A stretch of DNA of 61,697 bases from an uncultured Clostridia bacterium (GCA_934121925.1 CAKOVK010000008.1:1-61697); one strand, 5' to 3'. Shown: positions 19,497 to 28,791, counted from the stretch's first letter. Notes: generated from the letters alone by a model not told the origin. Program-made: numbers and translations.

Positions 19497-20558
19497 ATGA
19501 GAAAAAACATTTATTCAAATGAAAACTCTCAATACAAAATTATAGCTGTAGATGATGAATCTGGAATACTAGATTCTTTAAAAGTATTTTTAACTAAGTC
19601 TGGTTATAGTTTTGTTGGGATAACTGATCCTATTGAAGCAATAGAAAGAGTCAAAACAGAGCATTTTGATTTAATGCTACTTGATTTTATTATGACTCCT
19701 CTTCATGGTGATCAGGTTGTAGAAGCAATTCGTAAATTTAATAAAGATTTATATATTTTGTTACTTACTGGTCATAAAGATTTAGCACCTCCTTTAGAAA
19801 CTATTAGGAGACTAGATATTCAAGGATATTGCGAAAAAAGCGACAAATTTGATCAATTGCTATTACTTATCGAATCTGGAATAAAAGCAATATCTCAAAT
19901 GAATTTAATTAGAAAAATCAATTTAGAGTTAAAAGATACTTATGATAAATTAGAAAAAGCTTATTTAGAAAGCATTGAAACTTTGCGTTATACAGTAGAA
20001 GCTAAAGATACATATACTAGAGGTCATTCTGATAGAGTTTCTGCATATTCGGTTTTACTAGGAGAAAAGTTAGGTCTTTCTGAAAAAGAACTTAACGATT
20101 TAAAAATAGGTGGTTTATTCCACGATATAGGAAAAATCGGAGTTCCTGACAGTATACTTCTAAAAGATTCTAAATTAACAGATGATGAATATTCAGAAAT
20201 AAAAAATCATCCTGCAATAGGTGCTCATATATTATCAAATGCAACTATTTTCAGTGACATTATACCTATAGTAAAGCATCATCATGAACGTTTTGATGGT
20301 TTCGGATATCCTGGTAAATTAAAAGGAGAAGAAATTCCATATTTAGCAAGAATAACTGCTGTTGCAGATGCATTTGATGCAATGACTTCAAAAAGGACTT
20401 ACAGAAACTCTTTATCTTTAGATATTGTTAAAGCTGAATTGGAAAAGTGTAAAGGAACTCAGTTTGACCCTGAATGTGCTGACGCATTTTTGGATATATT
20501 AAATAATAATTATGATAAAATTCAAGAAATTATGAAAAAATTCAACCCAGAACAATAG
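19497..20558 (+). CDS. Response regulator with HD-GYP phosphodiesterase output
   Basis: The protein has 353 residues. The receiver domain (about 13-130) has the acidic pair in VDDE, the phospho-acceptor Asp in LMLLDFIM and the conserved Thr/Lys region. A coiled linker leads to an HD-GYP domain with FHDIGKIGVP, HHHERFDGFGYP and DAFDAMTSKRTYR. HD-GYP proteins hydrolyse cyclic di-GMP, so this is likely a phosphorylation-controlled c-di-GMP phosphodiesterase in the cytoplasm. The start ATG follows a purine-rich GTGGGGGGA site. It is a single gene closed by a hairpin. It could be an orphan partner for the NRPS-linked kinase 5 kb away, a guess without direct evidence. Confidence 0.94.
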   Translation: MRKNIYSNENSQYKIIAVDDESGILDSLKVFLTKSGYSFVGITDPIEAIERVKTEHFDLMLLDFIMTPLHGDQVVEAIRKFNKDLYILLLTGHKDLAPPLETIRRLDIQGYCEKSDKFDQLLLLIESGIKAISQMNLIRKINLELKDTYDKLEKAYLESIETLRYTVEAKDTYTRGHSDRVSAYSVLLGEKLGLSEKELNDLKIGGLFHDIGKIGVPDSILLKDSKLTDDEYSEIKNHPAIGAHILSNATIFSDIIPIVKHHHERFDGFGYPGKLKGEEIPYLARITAVADAFDAMTSKRTYRNSLSLDIVKAELEKCKGTQFDPECADAFLDILNNNYDKIQEIMKKFNPEQ

Positions 20559-20561
20559 AGC

Positions 20562-20680
20562 GAAAGATTTCGGACGGACCTTTTTCTTTCCCCAAAAAAG
20601 GAAACTATTTAAAAACTTTTAATAGTTTCCTTTTTGTTATCCATTAAACTGGAAAGAAAAAAGTCCGTCCGAAATCTTTC
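20562..20680. repeat. 30-bp inverted repeat with a nested terminator hairpin
   Basis: Arms at 20562-20591 and 20651-20680 are complementary at 29 of 30 positions (core TTTCGGACGGAC). The 59-bp loop contains a second stem, GGAAACTATT/AATAGTTTCC, followed by TTTTTG. It lies exactly between the HD-GYP and ABC-F stop codons. It can act as a bidirectional terminator, but the long arms look like a small mobile repeat. Confidence 0.75.
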
Positions 20681-20691
20681 CTTTTTGTTTT

Positions 20692-22272
20692 TTATTCAAT
20701 TCCTAAATATTCATTGTATGTGCATTCTCTGTCTATTACTTTTTCTTTTCTTAAGTCTATTATTCTATCTGCAACCGTTTGTGTTAATTGATGGTCATGA
20801 GATGTAAATAATAAGTTTCCTTTGAATTTTTTCATTCCTTCATTTAATGCTGTAATGCTTTCCATGTCTAAATGGTTTGTAGGCTCATCAAAAATTAAAA
20901 AGTTCGCACCAGAAAGCATTAGTTTAGATAATACACATCTTACTTTTTCGCCACCAGATAAAACTTTTACATTTTTTAATGCTTCATCACCTGAGAATAG
21001 CATTCTTCCTAAAAAGCCTCTTACATATGTTTCATCTGGATCTTTAGAATATTTTCTAAGCCAGTCTACTAATATTTCATCTCTTTCAAATAAATATGAA
21101 TTATCTTTTGGGAAATAGTCTTTTGTTATTGTTTGTCCCCATATAACTTCTCCACTGTCAGGTTCTACTTCTCCTGCAATTATTTGGAATAATAGTGTTG
21201 TAGCTAATTCATTGTCAGATAAAACTGCAATTTTATTATCTGCTTTTACTGAAAAAGAAATATTTTTTAACACTTCTTCTCCATTTACACTTTTGCATAA
21301 ATTTTTTACTGTAAGTATTTCTTTTCCTGGTTCTCTATCTGGTTTGAAATCAATATATGGATATTTTCTGTTTGATGCTTTTATTTCTTCTAATTGTATT
21401 TTCTCCAAAGATTTTTTTCTTGAAGTTGCTTGTTTAGATTTTGAAGCATTTGCACTAAATCTTGCTATAAAGTCTTGTAACTCTTTTATTTTTTCTTCTT
21501 TCTTTTTATTTTGTTCTCTTGCTTGTTTTAATGCTAATTGGCTTGACTCATACCAAAAGTCGTAGTTTCCTGGATAAACTTTAATTTTTCCAAAATCAAC
21601 ATCTGCTATGTGTGTACAAACTTTATTTAAAAAATATCTATCATGTGATACGACTATAACAGTATTTTCAAAATCAATTAAAAAATCTTGTAACCAATTT
21701 ATACTTTTTAAGTCTAAGTCGTTTGTTGGCTCATCTAATAATAAAACATCTGGATTTCCAAATAAACTTTGTGCTAACAGCACTTTTACTTTGTCCTTTG
21801 CTTCTATTTCTTTCATCAATTTATAATGCATACTTGCTGGAATTCCTAAATTGTTAAGTAGTGTGGCTGCATCTGATTCTGCATTCCATCCATCTAGTTC
21901 TCCAAATCTTTCTTCTAATTTTGCTGCTTTCAATCCATCTTCTTCTGAAAAATCCGGTTTTGCATATATTTCTTCTTTTTCTTTCATTATACTGTAAAGT
22001 TCATTATTTCCCATTATAACTGTATCAATTACACTACTTTCTTCATATGCAAAGTGATCCTGTTTTAAAGTAGATAAACGTTCTCCTTTATCTATAGAAA
22101 CTTCTCCTTTACTTGGCTCTAGCTCCCCAGATAGCACTTTCAAAAAAGTAGATTTTCCAGCTCCATTAGCTCCTATTAATCCATAGCAATTTCCTTTTGT
22201 AAACTTAATATTTACGTCTTCAAATAATACTCTTTTTCCAAATCTTACGGTTACCCCTACTGTATTTAACAT
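20692..22272 (-). CDS. ABC-F family ATPase (ribosome-associated, duplicated ABC cassettes)
   Basis: The protein has 526 residues with two ABC domains and no membrane segments. First Walker A is GANGAGKST and Walker B is VLLLDEPTNDLD. In the second domain the signature is VLSGGEKVRC and Walker B FLIFDEPTNHLD. The second Walker A is degenerate (SDNELATT). The linker between domains is charged and helical, as in ABC-F proteins of the YkpA/EttA group that act on ribosomes. The C-terminal tail is short. It overlaps no neighbour but lies 10 bp from corA, so the two may be co-transcribed. Confidence 0.92.
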   Translation of the reverse strand: MLNTVGVTVRFGKRVLFEDVNIKFTKGNCYGLIGANGAGKSTFLKVLSGELEPSKGEVSIDKGERLSTLKQDHFAYEESSVIDTVIMGNNELYSIMKEKEEIYAKPDFSEEDGLKAAKLEERFGELDGWNAESDAATLLNNLGIPASMHYKLMKEIEAKDKVKVLLAQSLFGNPDVLLLDEPTNDLDLKSINWLQDFLIDFENTVIVVSHDRYFLNKVCTHIADVDFGKIKVYPGNYDFWYESSQLALKQAREQNKKKEEKIKELQDFIARFSANASKSKQATSRKKSLEKIQLEEIKASNRKYPYIDFKPDREPGKEILTVKNLCKSVNGEEVLKNISFSVKADNKIAVLSDNELATTLLFQIIAGEVEPDSGEVIWGQTITKDYFPKDNSYLFERDEILVDWLRKYSKDPDETYVRGFLGRMLFSGDEALKNVKVLSGGEKVRCVLSKLMLSGANFLIFDEPTNHLDMESITALNEGMKKFKGNLLFTSHDHQLTQTVADRIIDLRKEKVIDRECTYNEYLGIE

Positions 22273-22282
22273 TTTATTCCTC

Positions 22283-23227
22283 CTATAACATATCTCTCTT
22301 TTTTAACCACATAACAGTTCCAAAAGATATTAATAACGATATTCCTATTACTATTGCAAATCCATGTTGACTTGTTGCAAATGGTAAAGGTACGTTCATT
22401 CCATATATACTTGCTATTAATGTTGGTATTGAAAGTACAATTGTTATTGCCGTTAAAAATTTCATAACTATATTCAAGTTGTTAGAAATTATAGATGCTG
22501 ATGCATCCATTGTTGTGTTTAAAATATCACTATATATTTTACCCATTTCTATAGCCTGTCTATTTTCTATTATTGCATCTTCTAGTATTTCATCATCTTC
22601 TTCATATGCTTTTAAAATTTTTCCTCTTGCAGTTTTCTCCATAACTAACTCATTTGCTTTTAGCGATGTTGTTATATAAACCAAACTGTTCTCTAAATTT
22701 AATAATTGTATTAGTTCTTCGTTTTTCATTGTTCTTTTTAGTACACCTACTATATTTTCCGCACTTTTATTTATTCTTTTTAAGTCTGTTAGAAAGTAAG
22801 ATGCATTCAAGTATAATATTTGTAAAACAAATCTTGTTTTTTTATATGTGTACATCCCTTTAATTTTGCCTTTTTCAAAATTGTCTATTATTCTGTTTCT
22901 CTTTAATGATACTGTAATAAAAAATTCATCTCTTACTACAATTAATCCAAGAGGCATTGTTGTATATACTTTTTCTTCCTCTTTATTGTCTTCTATTATT
23001 GGAACATCTATTACAAACAAGGTCATATCATCTTCCATATCAATTCTGGCTTGTTCTTCATAGTCTAGAGGGTATTTTATAAATTCATCTTCTATTTTTA
23101 AATTTGAGCAAACCTCTTTTATTTCTTCTTCAGATGGGTTTACTAAACTAATCCAGGACCCTGGTCTAAACTCTTTTATTTTTTCAAATTTATTTGTTTT
23201 TAAGTCCGTATTATAAATGTTTAACAT
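22283..23227 (-). CDS. corA: CorA-like divalent cation channel
   Basis: The protein is about 314 residues. A soluble N-terminal domain is followed by two C-terminal helices separated by the signature YGMNVP, and the chain ends with basic residues, as in CorA Mg2+ channels. The ATG at 23227 has GGTGAGG upstream. A longer frame to 23272 lacks a ribosome binding site. It precedes the ABC-F gene on the same strand. Confidence 0.93.
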   Translation of the reverse strand: MLNIYNTDLKTNKFEKIKEFRPGSWISLVNPSEEEIKEVCSNLKIEDEFIKYPLDYEEQARIDMEDDMTLFVIDVPIIEDNKEEEKVYTTMPLGLIVVRDEFFITVSLKRNRIIDNFEKGKIKGMYTYKKTRFVLQILYLNASYFLTDLKRINKSAENIVGVLKRTMKNEELIQLLNLENSLVYITTSLKANELVMEKTARGKILKAYEEDDEILEDAIIENRQAIEMGKIYSDILNTTMDASASIISNNLNIVMKFLTAITIVLSIPTLIASIYGMNVPLPFATSQHGFAIVIGISLLISFGTVMWLKKRDML

Positions 23228-23396
23228 AAACCTCACCCCTTTTATTTTTATTTGTATACATTTAATACACAATCGTTTAATATTATAACATATTTTTATT
23301 TCTTTGTGTAGTCTTTTATTTTTTCTTCATTTTTTACATATTTCGACACGTTTTATATAGTTCTTATATTATAATATATTATAGAAGGTGATTACT

Positions 23397-23573
23397 ATGG
23401 ATAAAAAAATCGAATTATTAGAGAAAAGAACTATAGTTTTTCTAGAAAAAACGAAAAAAGAATGCGAGAAATATAAAGCTGAAAGAAAGATTTTATTTGA
23501 CTTTTTTGAACAAAAAAATGATTTAGATGCTTGGGAAATTTATTTAAATAAATTAGAAAAAGAAACCATTTAA
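23397..23573 (+). CDS. Small charged hypothetical protein
   Basis: The protein has 58 residues, is mostly helical and Lys/Glu-rich, with no recognised motif. The ATG at 23397 has AGAAGGTGAT upstream; an in-frame GTG at 23388 is less likely. The stop codon lies inside the terminator stem that follows. Confidence 0.6.
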   Translation: MDKKIELLEKRTIVFLEKTKKECEKYKAERKILFDFFEQKNDLDAWEIYLNKLEKETI

Positions 23574-23592
23574 AATGTATGGTTTCTTTTTT
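23562..23592 (+). terminator. Terminator overlapping the end of the small gene
   Basis: The stem AGAAACCAT/ATGGTTTCT is followed by TTTTT. Confidence 0.75.
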
Positions 23593-23594
23593 GG

Positions 23595-23668
23595 TGCGCC
23601 ATCAGAGATTCGAACTCTGGACCCACTGATTAAGAGTCAGTTGCTCTACCAACTGAGCTAATAGCGCA
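23595..23668 (-). tRNA. tRNA-Lys (anticodon CTT)
   Basis: A full cloverleaf can be drawn: acceptor TGCGCTA/TGGCGCA, D arm AGCTCAGTTGGTAGAGC, anticodon stem CTGAC with loop TCTTAAT, and T arm GGTTCGAAT-like (AGTTCGAATCT). CCA is not encoded. The decoding assignment is from the anticodon loop. Confidence 0.93.
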
Positions 23669-23737
23669 TATTTTTAACGTTTTTTATTATAATACTAAAT
23701 TTGATCTTTGTCAATAAATAGGTTTGCTAAAATTTGC

Positions 23738-23766
23738 ATAGGAGGTTTATTTATTCCTCCTATGCA
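23738..23766. terminator. Hairpin between tRNA-Lys and the VanW-type gene
   Basis: The arms GCATAGGAGG and CCTCCTATGC surround a 9-base loop just beyond the VanW gene stop. The following T-tract is weak. Confidence 0.55.
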
Positions 23767-23784
23767 CTTTTGTTGTTTTTTTGA

Positions 23785-25632
23785 TTATCCCACACTATTA
23801 ATCAAAGTATTATTTTCTCCTGGATTAGGTGTTGGGGCTGGTTCTGGTTCTTGAGCTGGTGTTGTTTCTGGTTCTTCTTTCGGTTCCGGCTCTGTGGTTG
23901 GCTCCGGCTCTGTTTTAGTAGTTTCTTCTTTAGGTACAGTACTTGTCTCAGTTGTTTTAGAAGGTCCTCTTTTTATTATTTTGTTCATAGGATCATACGT
24001 ATCTGTAGATAGCACTGTACTTGATACTTGCTTTCCATTTAATTTTAGAATTTTATATGTTATGCTTTTGCATCCATTCATTCCATTTTGAACAACTTTT
24101 TCTGTTCCGCTTGCTAAGCTATTATCTGTTTCATAAACAACTTTATAAGAAATATAACTCAATATTTTGCTTGATATTTCCACCTCATATTCTACTTCTT
24201 CTTTTATTCCATAAATACTAATTTGAGCAATTCCATTACCAATAGATGTTTTTATCATAACAGGATATTTTCTTGTATTTTTAAATTTGAAGTCATATAT
24301 TCCATAAACTACTGTTGCATCTTTTCCAGCACCTACATATCCTGCTAAAAACATATGATTATGTCTTTCTACAATATCTAAATTTGCATACACAACTGCA
24401 TCATACAAAGTAGAAGAAATTTGGCAAATTCCACCAGCAAGAGTTTGCACAACTCTACCTCCTGCAAATCCTCCTGCTTCTTTATATCCTGCCTCTGCTG
24501 TTCTTTTTCCTAAAGTCTTATTGTATGAGAAAGTTTCTCCTGGGCTTACTACAACACCATTTAATTTTTGCATGGCGAGTTTTAAATTTGTTGTCCTTGG
24601 AATATTGCTTGCATCATATCTTGTACTAAAGGTAGAAAGCATATCTGGAAAAGCTTCTGTTCCTATTTTATTAGTTGTTATCTCTGGAACAGTTATTATT
24701 AAAGGTATTTCGTACTCTTCTTTATCTTGCTCAAGGATTTTTTTTGCTTCTTCCTTGTCAAAATTAACACCTTCTACATGCGGAAATATTTCAAATGGGT
24801 CTTTTGTATAATACGCATCTTTAGGTTCTGTATATACCTCATTATATATTTTATCAATATCTATATTTTGAGGTTCTGTTTCAAACACTTCTATGATAAT
24901 ATCTTCGCTTTTTTCTTTTTCAACTCTTTCCAAAATTGCTTTTTTTAATTTTTCTTTTTCTACTGAAACTCCAGTTTTTCCTTTTGAAATATATAATTTT
25001 TTATTTTCAATATAATAACTTGGTTCTATAACTGCTCCTGGAATTTTTACTGCAATATCATCAATTATTTCATCAAGTAATTTCTCATTATATTCATATT
25101 CTACATTTATATTTTTCTTTTTTATTCTTGTTTTTAAAATATTATAGTTATCTGCAAATATATTATTATTTCTTCCTGTATTAAATGCTTCTTTTACAGC
25201 TTCTTCTATTTTATATGTTACTTCAATTTGACTTAATTTTATTGAATATTCAAAATCGTTATATTTTATATTAATATCCTTTTCCAGTTTATTATTTTCT
25301 TCTTCTTTTATTTTTTCTATAGCTTCTTCTATTGTTAAATTTTCTACATTTGTTTGATTTATTGTTATCCCTTTTATTATTCTATTATTATTCATATTTA
25401 ATATTGCAAAAATTGAACAAAGAAACATTATTATTAGCAATACTATAACAGCTACTATAGATACAATAATTATTTTACTCTTTCTGCTTTCTTTTTTAGG
25501 ATCCTCTTCTACATTTTTCTGTTCTTTTGGGTTTGCTTCATTATTATTTAATTCATTTGTAACTTCTTCTACTTCACTTTTTTTCTCATGTTCTTTAACA
25601 TCTTTTTCTTCATCTTCTTCGTTAAATTCCAT
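23785..25632 (-). CDS. VanW-family membrane-anchored cell-wall protein
   Basis: The protein has 615 residues. An acidic cytoplasmic start (about 1-50) leads to one membrane helix (about 53-76). Two YoaR/PG_binding_4-like repeats follow. The VanW domain runs from about 330 to 480 (FSTRYDASNIPRTTN, GETFSYNKTLGKRT, AGGICQISSTLYDAV, RHNHMFLAGYV). A G5-like beta region comes next, and the protein ends in a Pro/Glu/Thr-rich tail (about 560-615). VanW-type proteins occur in glycopeptide-resistance clusters but are widespread in Clostridia as wall-associated proteins of unknown biochemistry. It is probably extracellular and wall-facing. The start has AGGAGAG upstream. Confidence 0.92.
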   Translation of the reverse strand: MEFNEEDEEKDVKEHEKKSEVEEVTNELNNNEANPKEQKNVEEDPKKESRKSKIIIVSIVAVIVLLIIMFLCSIFAILNMNNNRIIKGITINQTNVENLTIEEAIEKIKEEENNKLEKDINIKYNDFEYSIKLSQIEVTYKIEEAVKEAFNTGRNNNIFADNYNILKTRIKKKNINVEYEYNEKLLDEIIDDIAVKIPGAVIEPSYYIENKKLYISKGKTGVSVEKEKLKKAILERVEKEKSEDIIIEVFETEPQNIDIDKIYNEVYTEPKDAYYTKDPFEIFPHVEGVNFDKEEAKKILEQDKEEYEIPLIITVPEITTNKIGTEAFPDMLSTFSTRYDASNIPRTTNLKLAMQKLNGVVVSPGETFSYNKTLGKRTAEAGYKEAGGFAGGRVVQTLAGGICQISSTLYDAVVYANLDIVERHNHMFLAGYVGAGKDATVVYGIYDFKFKNTRKYPVMIKTSIGNGIAQISIYGIKEEVEYEVEISSKILSYISYKVVYETDNSLASGTEKVVQNGMNGCKSITYKILKLNGKQVSSTVLSTDTYDPMNKIIKRGPSKTTETSTVPKEETTKTEPEPTTEPEPKEEPETTPAQEPEPAPTPNPGENNTLINSVG

Positions 25633-25759
25633 ATTTTCTCTCCTGACATAAAATAATATTTTTCTATTTTATATTAGCATAACTGTTATTATTTTACAAT
25701 ATTTTTTATTATTAATTCTTTTTATTCTAATTAATTTTACGCCAGTTTTTTATTATATA

Positions 25760-25960
25760 TTACTCCTGTATAAAAAATACTTCATTTATAGATTTATTTA
25801 ATGCTTTTGCAATTTTTTCCATCACCTCAAATGAAGGATTTTTTCTTGTACCTATTTCTAAATGACACAAATATCCAGCTGAAATTTTTGATAAATCTGA
25901 TAGTTCACTTAAAGTCATACCTTTTTCTTTTCTTATTATTTTTATTTTATTATTAATCAT
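25760..25960 (-). CDS. XRE-family helix-turn-helix regulator
   Basis: The protein is 66 residues, a bare Cro/CI-type HTH domain (KEKGMTLSELSDLSKISAGYLCHLEIGTR). It is divergent from the XRE-S24 gene across about 170 bp, which suggests mutual or shared control. The ribosome binding site GGAG precedes ATG. The N-terminal half of the divergent protein is similar in style (KEKGMTKTELARLT). Confidence 0.88.
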   Translation of the reverse strand: MINNKIKIIRKEKGMTLSELSDLSKISAGYLCHLEIGTRKNPSFEVMEKIAKALNKSINEVFFIQE

Positions 25961-26132
25961 ACTATTTCTCCTTTTGTCTATTTAACAATATATTAACATA
26001 CACCTTTTTGACAAGTCAAGCGGTTTTTTTATTTTTTTGTTAATATTTTACATTTTTATAATTTACTAGTAGACAAATTGCATTTTATTCTATATAATAA
26101 TGTTAAATTTTGTAGAATAAGGAGTGCATATT

Positions 26133-26705
26133 ATGATAGGTGATATGATTGCAAAAGTTAGAAAAGAAAAAGGAATGACTAAAACGGAGCTTGCAAGACT
26201 TACTGATATAAATATAGGTCATTTAACACATATTGAAAAAGGTGAAAGGAATCCTAGTCATAAAGCTTTAAAAAATATATGTAAGGCTTTAGATATACCT
26301 TACCAACAATTAATGTACACATATGACAAACAAATTAGCGAAGAACAAGAAACTTATGAACTTATTAATCATATATCTTATAATAAAGTTCCTGCTGTAA
26401 ATAAATTGGATAGTTTTATAGATTGTCCTTCTGCCATTCCAAGTGCATCTATGGCAGTTAAAGTAAATGATACTAGTATGGAACCTTCTTTAAAAAAGGG
26501 AACTTATGCTTTTGTAGAATTTAATTCTCTTCTAGATAGTAAAGAAGTTGGTATATTTAGTGTAGACGGTGAGATACTCATTCGTAGATTTATTAACAGA
26601 AAAGGCAAGCTTTTATTAAGAGCAGACAATAAAGAAATAAATGATCTTGATGTAACTAATTCAGCTAATTTTTATATAATTGGTAAAATTTTAAATATAA
26701 AATAA
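26133..26705 (+). CDS. XRE HTH-S24 (LexA/CI-like) repressor, catalytic Lys apparently Arg
   Basis: The protein has 190 residues. Residues 1-60 are a Cro/CI HTH. The C-terminal half resembles the S24 LexA/CI fold, with the nucleophile Ser in NDTSMEPSL. The position usually held by the catalytic Lys, before a basic residue in the next strand, reads GEILIRRF, so Arg seems to replace Lys. That would allow dimerisation without self-cleavage. The ATG at 26133 has AAGGAG at 26119-26124; the in-frame GTG at 26124 is less suitable. It is flanked by a divergent XRE gene, but no phage genes are seen. Confidence 0.85.
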   Translation: MIGDMIAKVRKEKGMTKTELARLTDINIGHLTHIEKGERNPSHKALKNICKALDIPYQQLMYTYDKQISEEQETYELINHISYNKVPAVNKLDSFIDCPSAIPSASMAVKVNDTSMEPSLKKGTYAFVEFNSLLDSKEVGIFSVDGEILIRRFINRKGKLLLRADNKEINDLDVTNSANFYIIGKILNIK

Positions 26706-26797
26706 TTTTTTAAATAATTTTGTAAAAAATACTTGAATATTATATTTTTTAATACTATAATATTTTTACTAAAGATAAATATTAAGAGGAGAATAAA

Positions 26798-27262
26798 ATG
26801 GAGCTTGTAAAAAATATATTTTTTAATACAGATAAATTACTAAAAAATAGTACTGTAAAAATCTCTTATACTGGAACTTTCTTCGAAAATAACTCTGAAG
26901 AAGTTTATATACACTATGGATTTGGTACTTATTGGGATAATCTATCAGAAATAAAAATGGAAAAGACAGAACTTGGATTTCAAGCAGAAATAGCTCTTAT
27001 AGATAGTGATTCTTTTAATTTCTGTTTTAGAAATGAGAACAATGAATGGGATAATAATAATTTTGAGAATTATGTTTTTCCTTTAGAATCTCAAAATACA
27101 GATTTAATAGTTTCAGAAATAAATTCTTCTTTAGATAGACCAAATAAACTAAGAAAAAGTTATTTATGGAGTAAAAAAATAAGATTAGCAATATATAAAA
27201 TTATTACTTATGTTCCAAAAATAATTTCTGGAAATTATAAGAAAAAAATAACAAATAATTAA
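26798..27262 (+). CDS. Small protein with a CBM25/26-like carbohydrate-binding fold
   Basis: The protein has 154 residues. Residues 15-100 read like a starch-binding CBM25/26-type module: VYIHYGFGTYWDN, aromatic strands, and FNFCFRNENNEWDNNNFENYVF. No signal peptide is seen, so it may act in the cytoplasm, for example on glycogen-like polymer. The C terminus is basic with a hydrophobic helix (IYKIITYVPKIISG). It is a single gene with AGAGGAG upstream and a strong terminator downstream. The family call is from pattern only. Confidence 0.6.
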   Translation: MELVKNIFFNTDKLLKNSTVKISYTGTFFENNSEEVYIHYGFGTYWDNLSEIKMEKTELGFQAEIALIDSDSFNFCFRNENNEWDNNNFENYVFPLESQNTDLIVSEINSSLDRPNKLRKSYLWSKKIRLAIYKIITYVPKIISGNYKKKITNN

Positions 27263-27293
27263 AGAAGTGGCTCTGAAGCCACTTCTTTTTTTA
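27260..27293. terminator. Bidirectional terminator
   Basis: The stem AAGAAGTGGCT/AGCCACTTCTT is followed by a T-run. It sits between the convergent CBM-like and SDR genes. Confidence 0.9.
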
Positions 27294-28016
27294 AATTAAA
27301 TATCCACCGTTTGGAGAAATTATTTGTCCTGTTGTAAACTCATCCTCTATTAGCCATTTAACACATCTATATATATCTATAGGCTTGCCAATTTTATTTA
27401 ATGGAGTTTCTTCTTTTATTTGTTCTTTTATAGCATTATCTATATTGCTATTCATATCTGTATCTATTACTCCAGGTGCAATTGCATTGACTCTTATATT
27501 TGATAATCCTAATTCTTTTGCAAGTGCTTTAGTCATTCCATTTATTCCTGCTTTAGAAACTGAATATGCTACTTCACAAGATGCTCCGGCTATTCCCCAA
27601 ATTGATGAAATATTTATAATACACCCATTTTTATTATGTATCATATTAGGTAAAACTTCTTGTATTGTAAAGAATGCTGAATTTAGATTTGTATTTAATA
27701 TTTCGTTCCAGTCTTCATCTGTAATATCATTAAACATTTGCAATTTAGCAATTCCTGCATTATTTATTAATACATCTATATTATTAAATTTATCTATTGT
27801 AAATTTAATAAGTTTTTTTACTTCTTCTCTTTTAGATACATCCGCTTTAAATATTTCTATTTTTATTCCTTGATTCTCTAATTCTTCTTTTATTTTTTTT
27901 GCTTCTTTCACTGATTTATTATAATTCAACACTACATTATGTCCCTCTTTTGCTAGGTTTTCTGCAATGCACTTTCCTATTCCTCTTGAACCACCTGTTA
28001 CCAATACCGTTTTCAT
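27291..28016 (-). CDS. Short-chain dehydrogenase/reductase, FabG-like
   Basis: The protein has 241 residues. The cofactor motif is TGGSRGIG at the N terminus, NNAG occurs at about residue 86, and the catalytic set is Ser in NISSIWG with YSVSK (YxxxK). The N-terminal Arg after the glycine motif suggests NADPH. It resembles 3-oxoacyl-ACP reductase (FabG) but stands alone, without other fatty-acid genes, so its substrate is open. The ribosome binding site is AAGGAGG. Confidence 0.9.
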   Translation of the reverse strand: MKTVLVTGGSRGIGKCIAENLAKEGHNVVLNYNKSVKEAKKIKEELENQGIKIEIFKADVSKREEVKKLIKFTIDKFNNIDVLINNAGIAKLQMFNDITDEDWNEILNTNLNSAFFTIQEVLPNMIHNKNGCIINISSIWGIAGASCEVAYSVSKAGINGMTKALAKELGLSNIRVNAIAPGVIDTDMNSNIDNAIKEQIKEETPLNKIGKPIDIYRCVKWLIEDEFTTGQIISPNGGYLI

Positions 28017-28213
28017 AGTTTCCTCCTTATTTTAGCTATATTTTTTCTTAACTTTCTTCCATTATTTAGATTAGCACCTTTATATGTACTTGTCAAGGAA
28101 CGGGTTTTGGCAATTTAAACAAATCATATTTCTTTACTTGTGTTTGTCATTTTAGCAATGTAAAAATTAAAATTAAAGCAGACCATTAAAATAACGTTCT
28201 GCTTTAATTGAAA

Positions 28214-28289
<76 letters not shown>

Positions 28290-28298
28290 ATATTTTGT

Positions 28299-28373
28299 TG
28301 GTGACCCGTACGGGAATCGAACCCATGTCTCCGCCGTGAAAGGGCGATGTCTTAACCGCTTGACCAACGGGCC
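28299..28373 (-). tRNA. tRNA-Glu (anticodon TTC)
   Basis: The acceptor GGCCCGT pairs with ACGGGTC, the anticodon loop is CTTTCAC, the T arm reads GGGTTCGATTCCC, and CCA is encoded. Confidence 0.94.
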
Positions 28374-28413
28374 TTAAATAAACAAATACTAATTTATAAA
28401 TTAGTATTTGTTT

Positions 28414-28489
28414 TGGTGAGCTATCCGCGACTCGAACGCGGGACAACTTGATTAAAAGTCAAGTGCTCTACCACCTGAGCTAATAGCCC
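28414..28489 (-). tRNA. tRNA-Lys (anticodon TTT)
   Basis: The acceptor GGGCTAT pairs with ATAGCTC, the anticodon stem is CTTGA with loop CTTTTAA, and CCA is encoded. It is the first gene of a three-tRNA leftward cluster. Confidence 0.94.
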
Positions 28490-28508
28490 ATAATTCAAAA
28501 AAAGAATT

Positions 28509-28545
28509 ATTTAAGCAACTGCTTGTCTCACAGTTGCTTAAATAT
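28509..28545 (-). terminator. Terminator between the DUF1858 gene and the tRNA cluster
   Basis: The arms ATTTAAGCAACT and AGTTGCTTAAAT are perfect. On the minus strand they are followed by AATTCTTTTTTT. Confidence 0.75.
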
Positions 28546-28608
28546 CTTACAATATTTTTTTGCATTTGTCAATCTTTTTTTTAAATTTTATTAATTTTTT
28601 TGTTATTT

Positions 28609-28791
28609 TTATGAGTTTATCTTTTCTATTAACTCATCTACATCTATTCCATGCACTTGACAAGCTTCTTCTATTGTCTCCTCTTGAGATGCAGGACATC
28701 CTAAACAATGCATTCCTGCTTCTAATAGAATACTTGCTTTTTCTGGTGCCATTTTTAGTAATTCTCCGATTTTCGTTGTCTTTTCTATCAT
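28609..28791 (-). CDS. DUF1858 domain protein
   Basis: The protein has 60 residues and consists of one DUF1858 domain with the cysteine pair in MHCLGCPAS. These small proteins often accompany hybrid-cluster or redox proteins, but none is nearby. The ATG has GGAGGAAATATT upstream. Confidence 0.9.
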   Translation of the reverse strand: MIEKTTKIGELLKMAPEKASILLEAGMHCLGCPASQEETIEEACQVHGIDVDELIEKINS

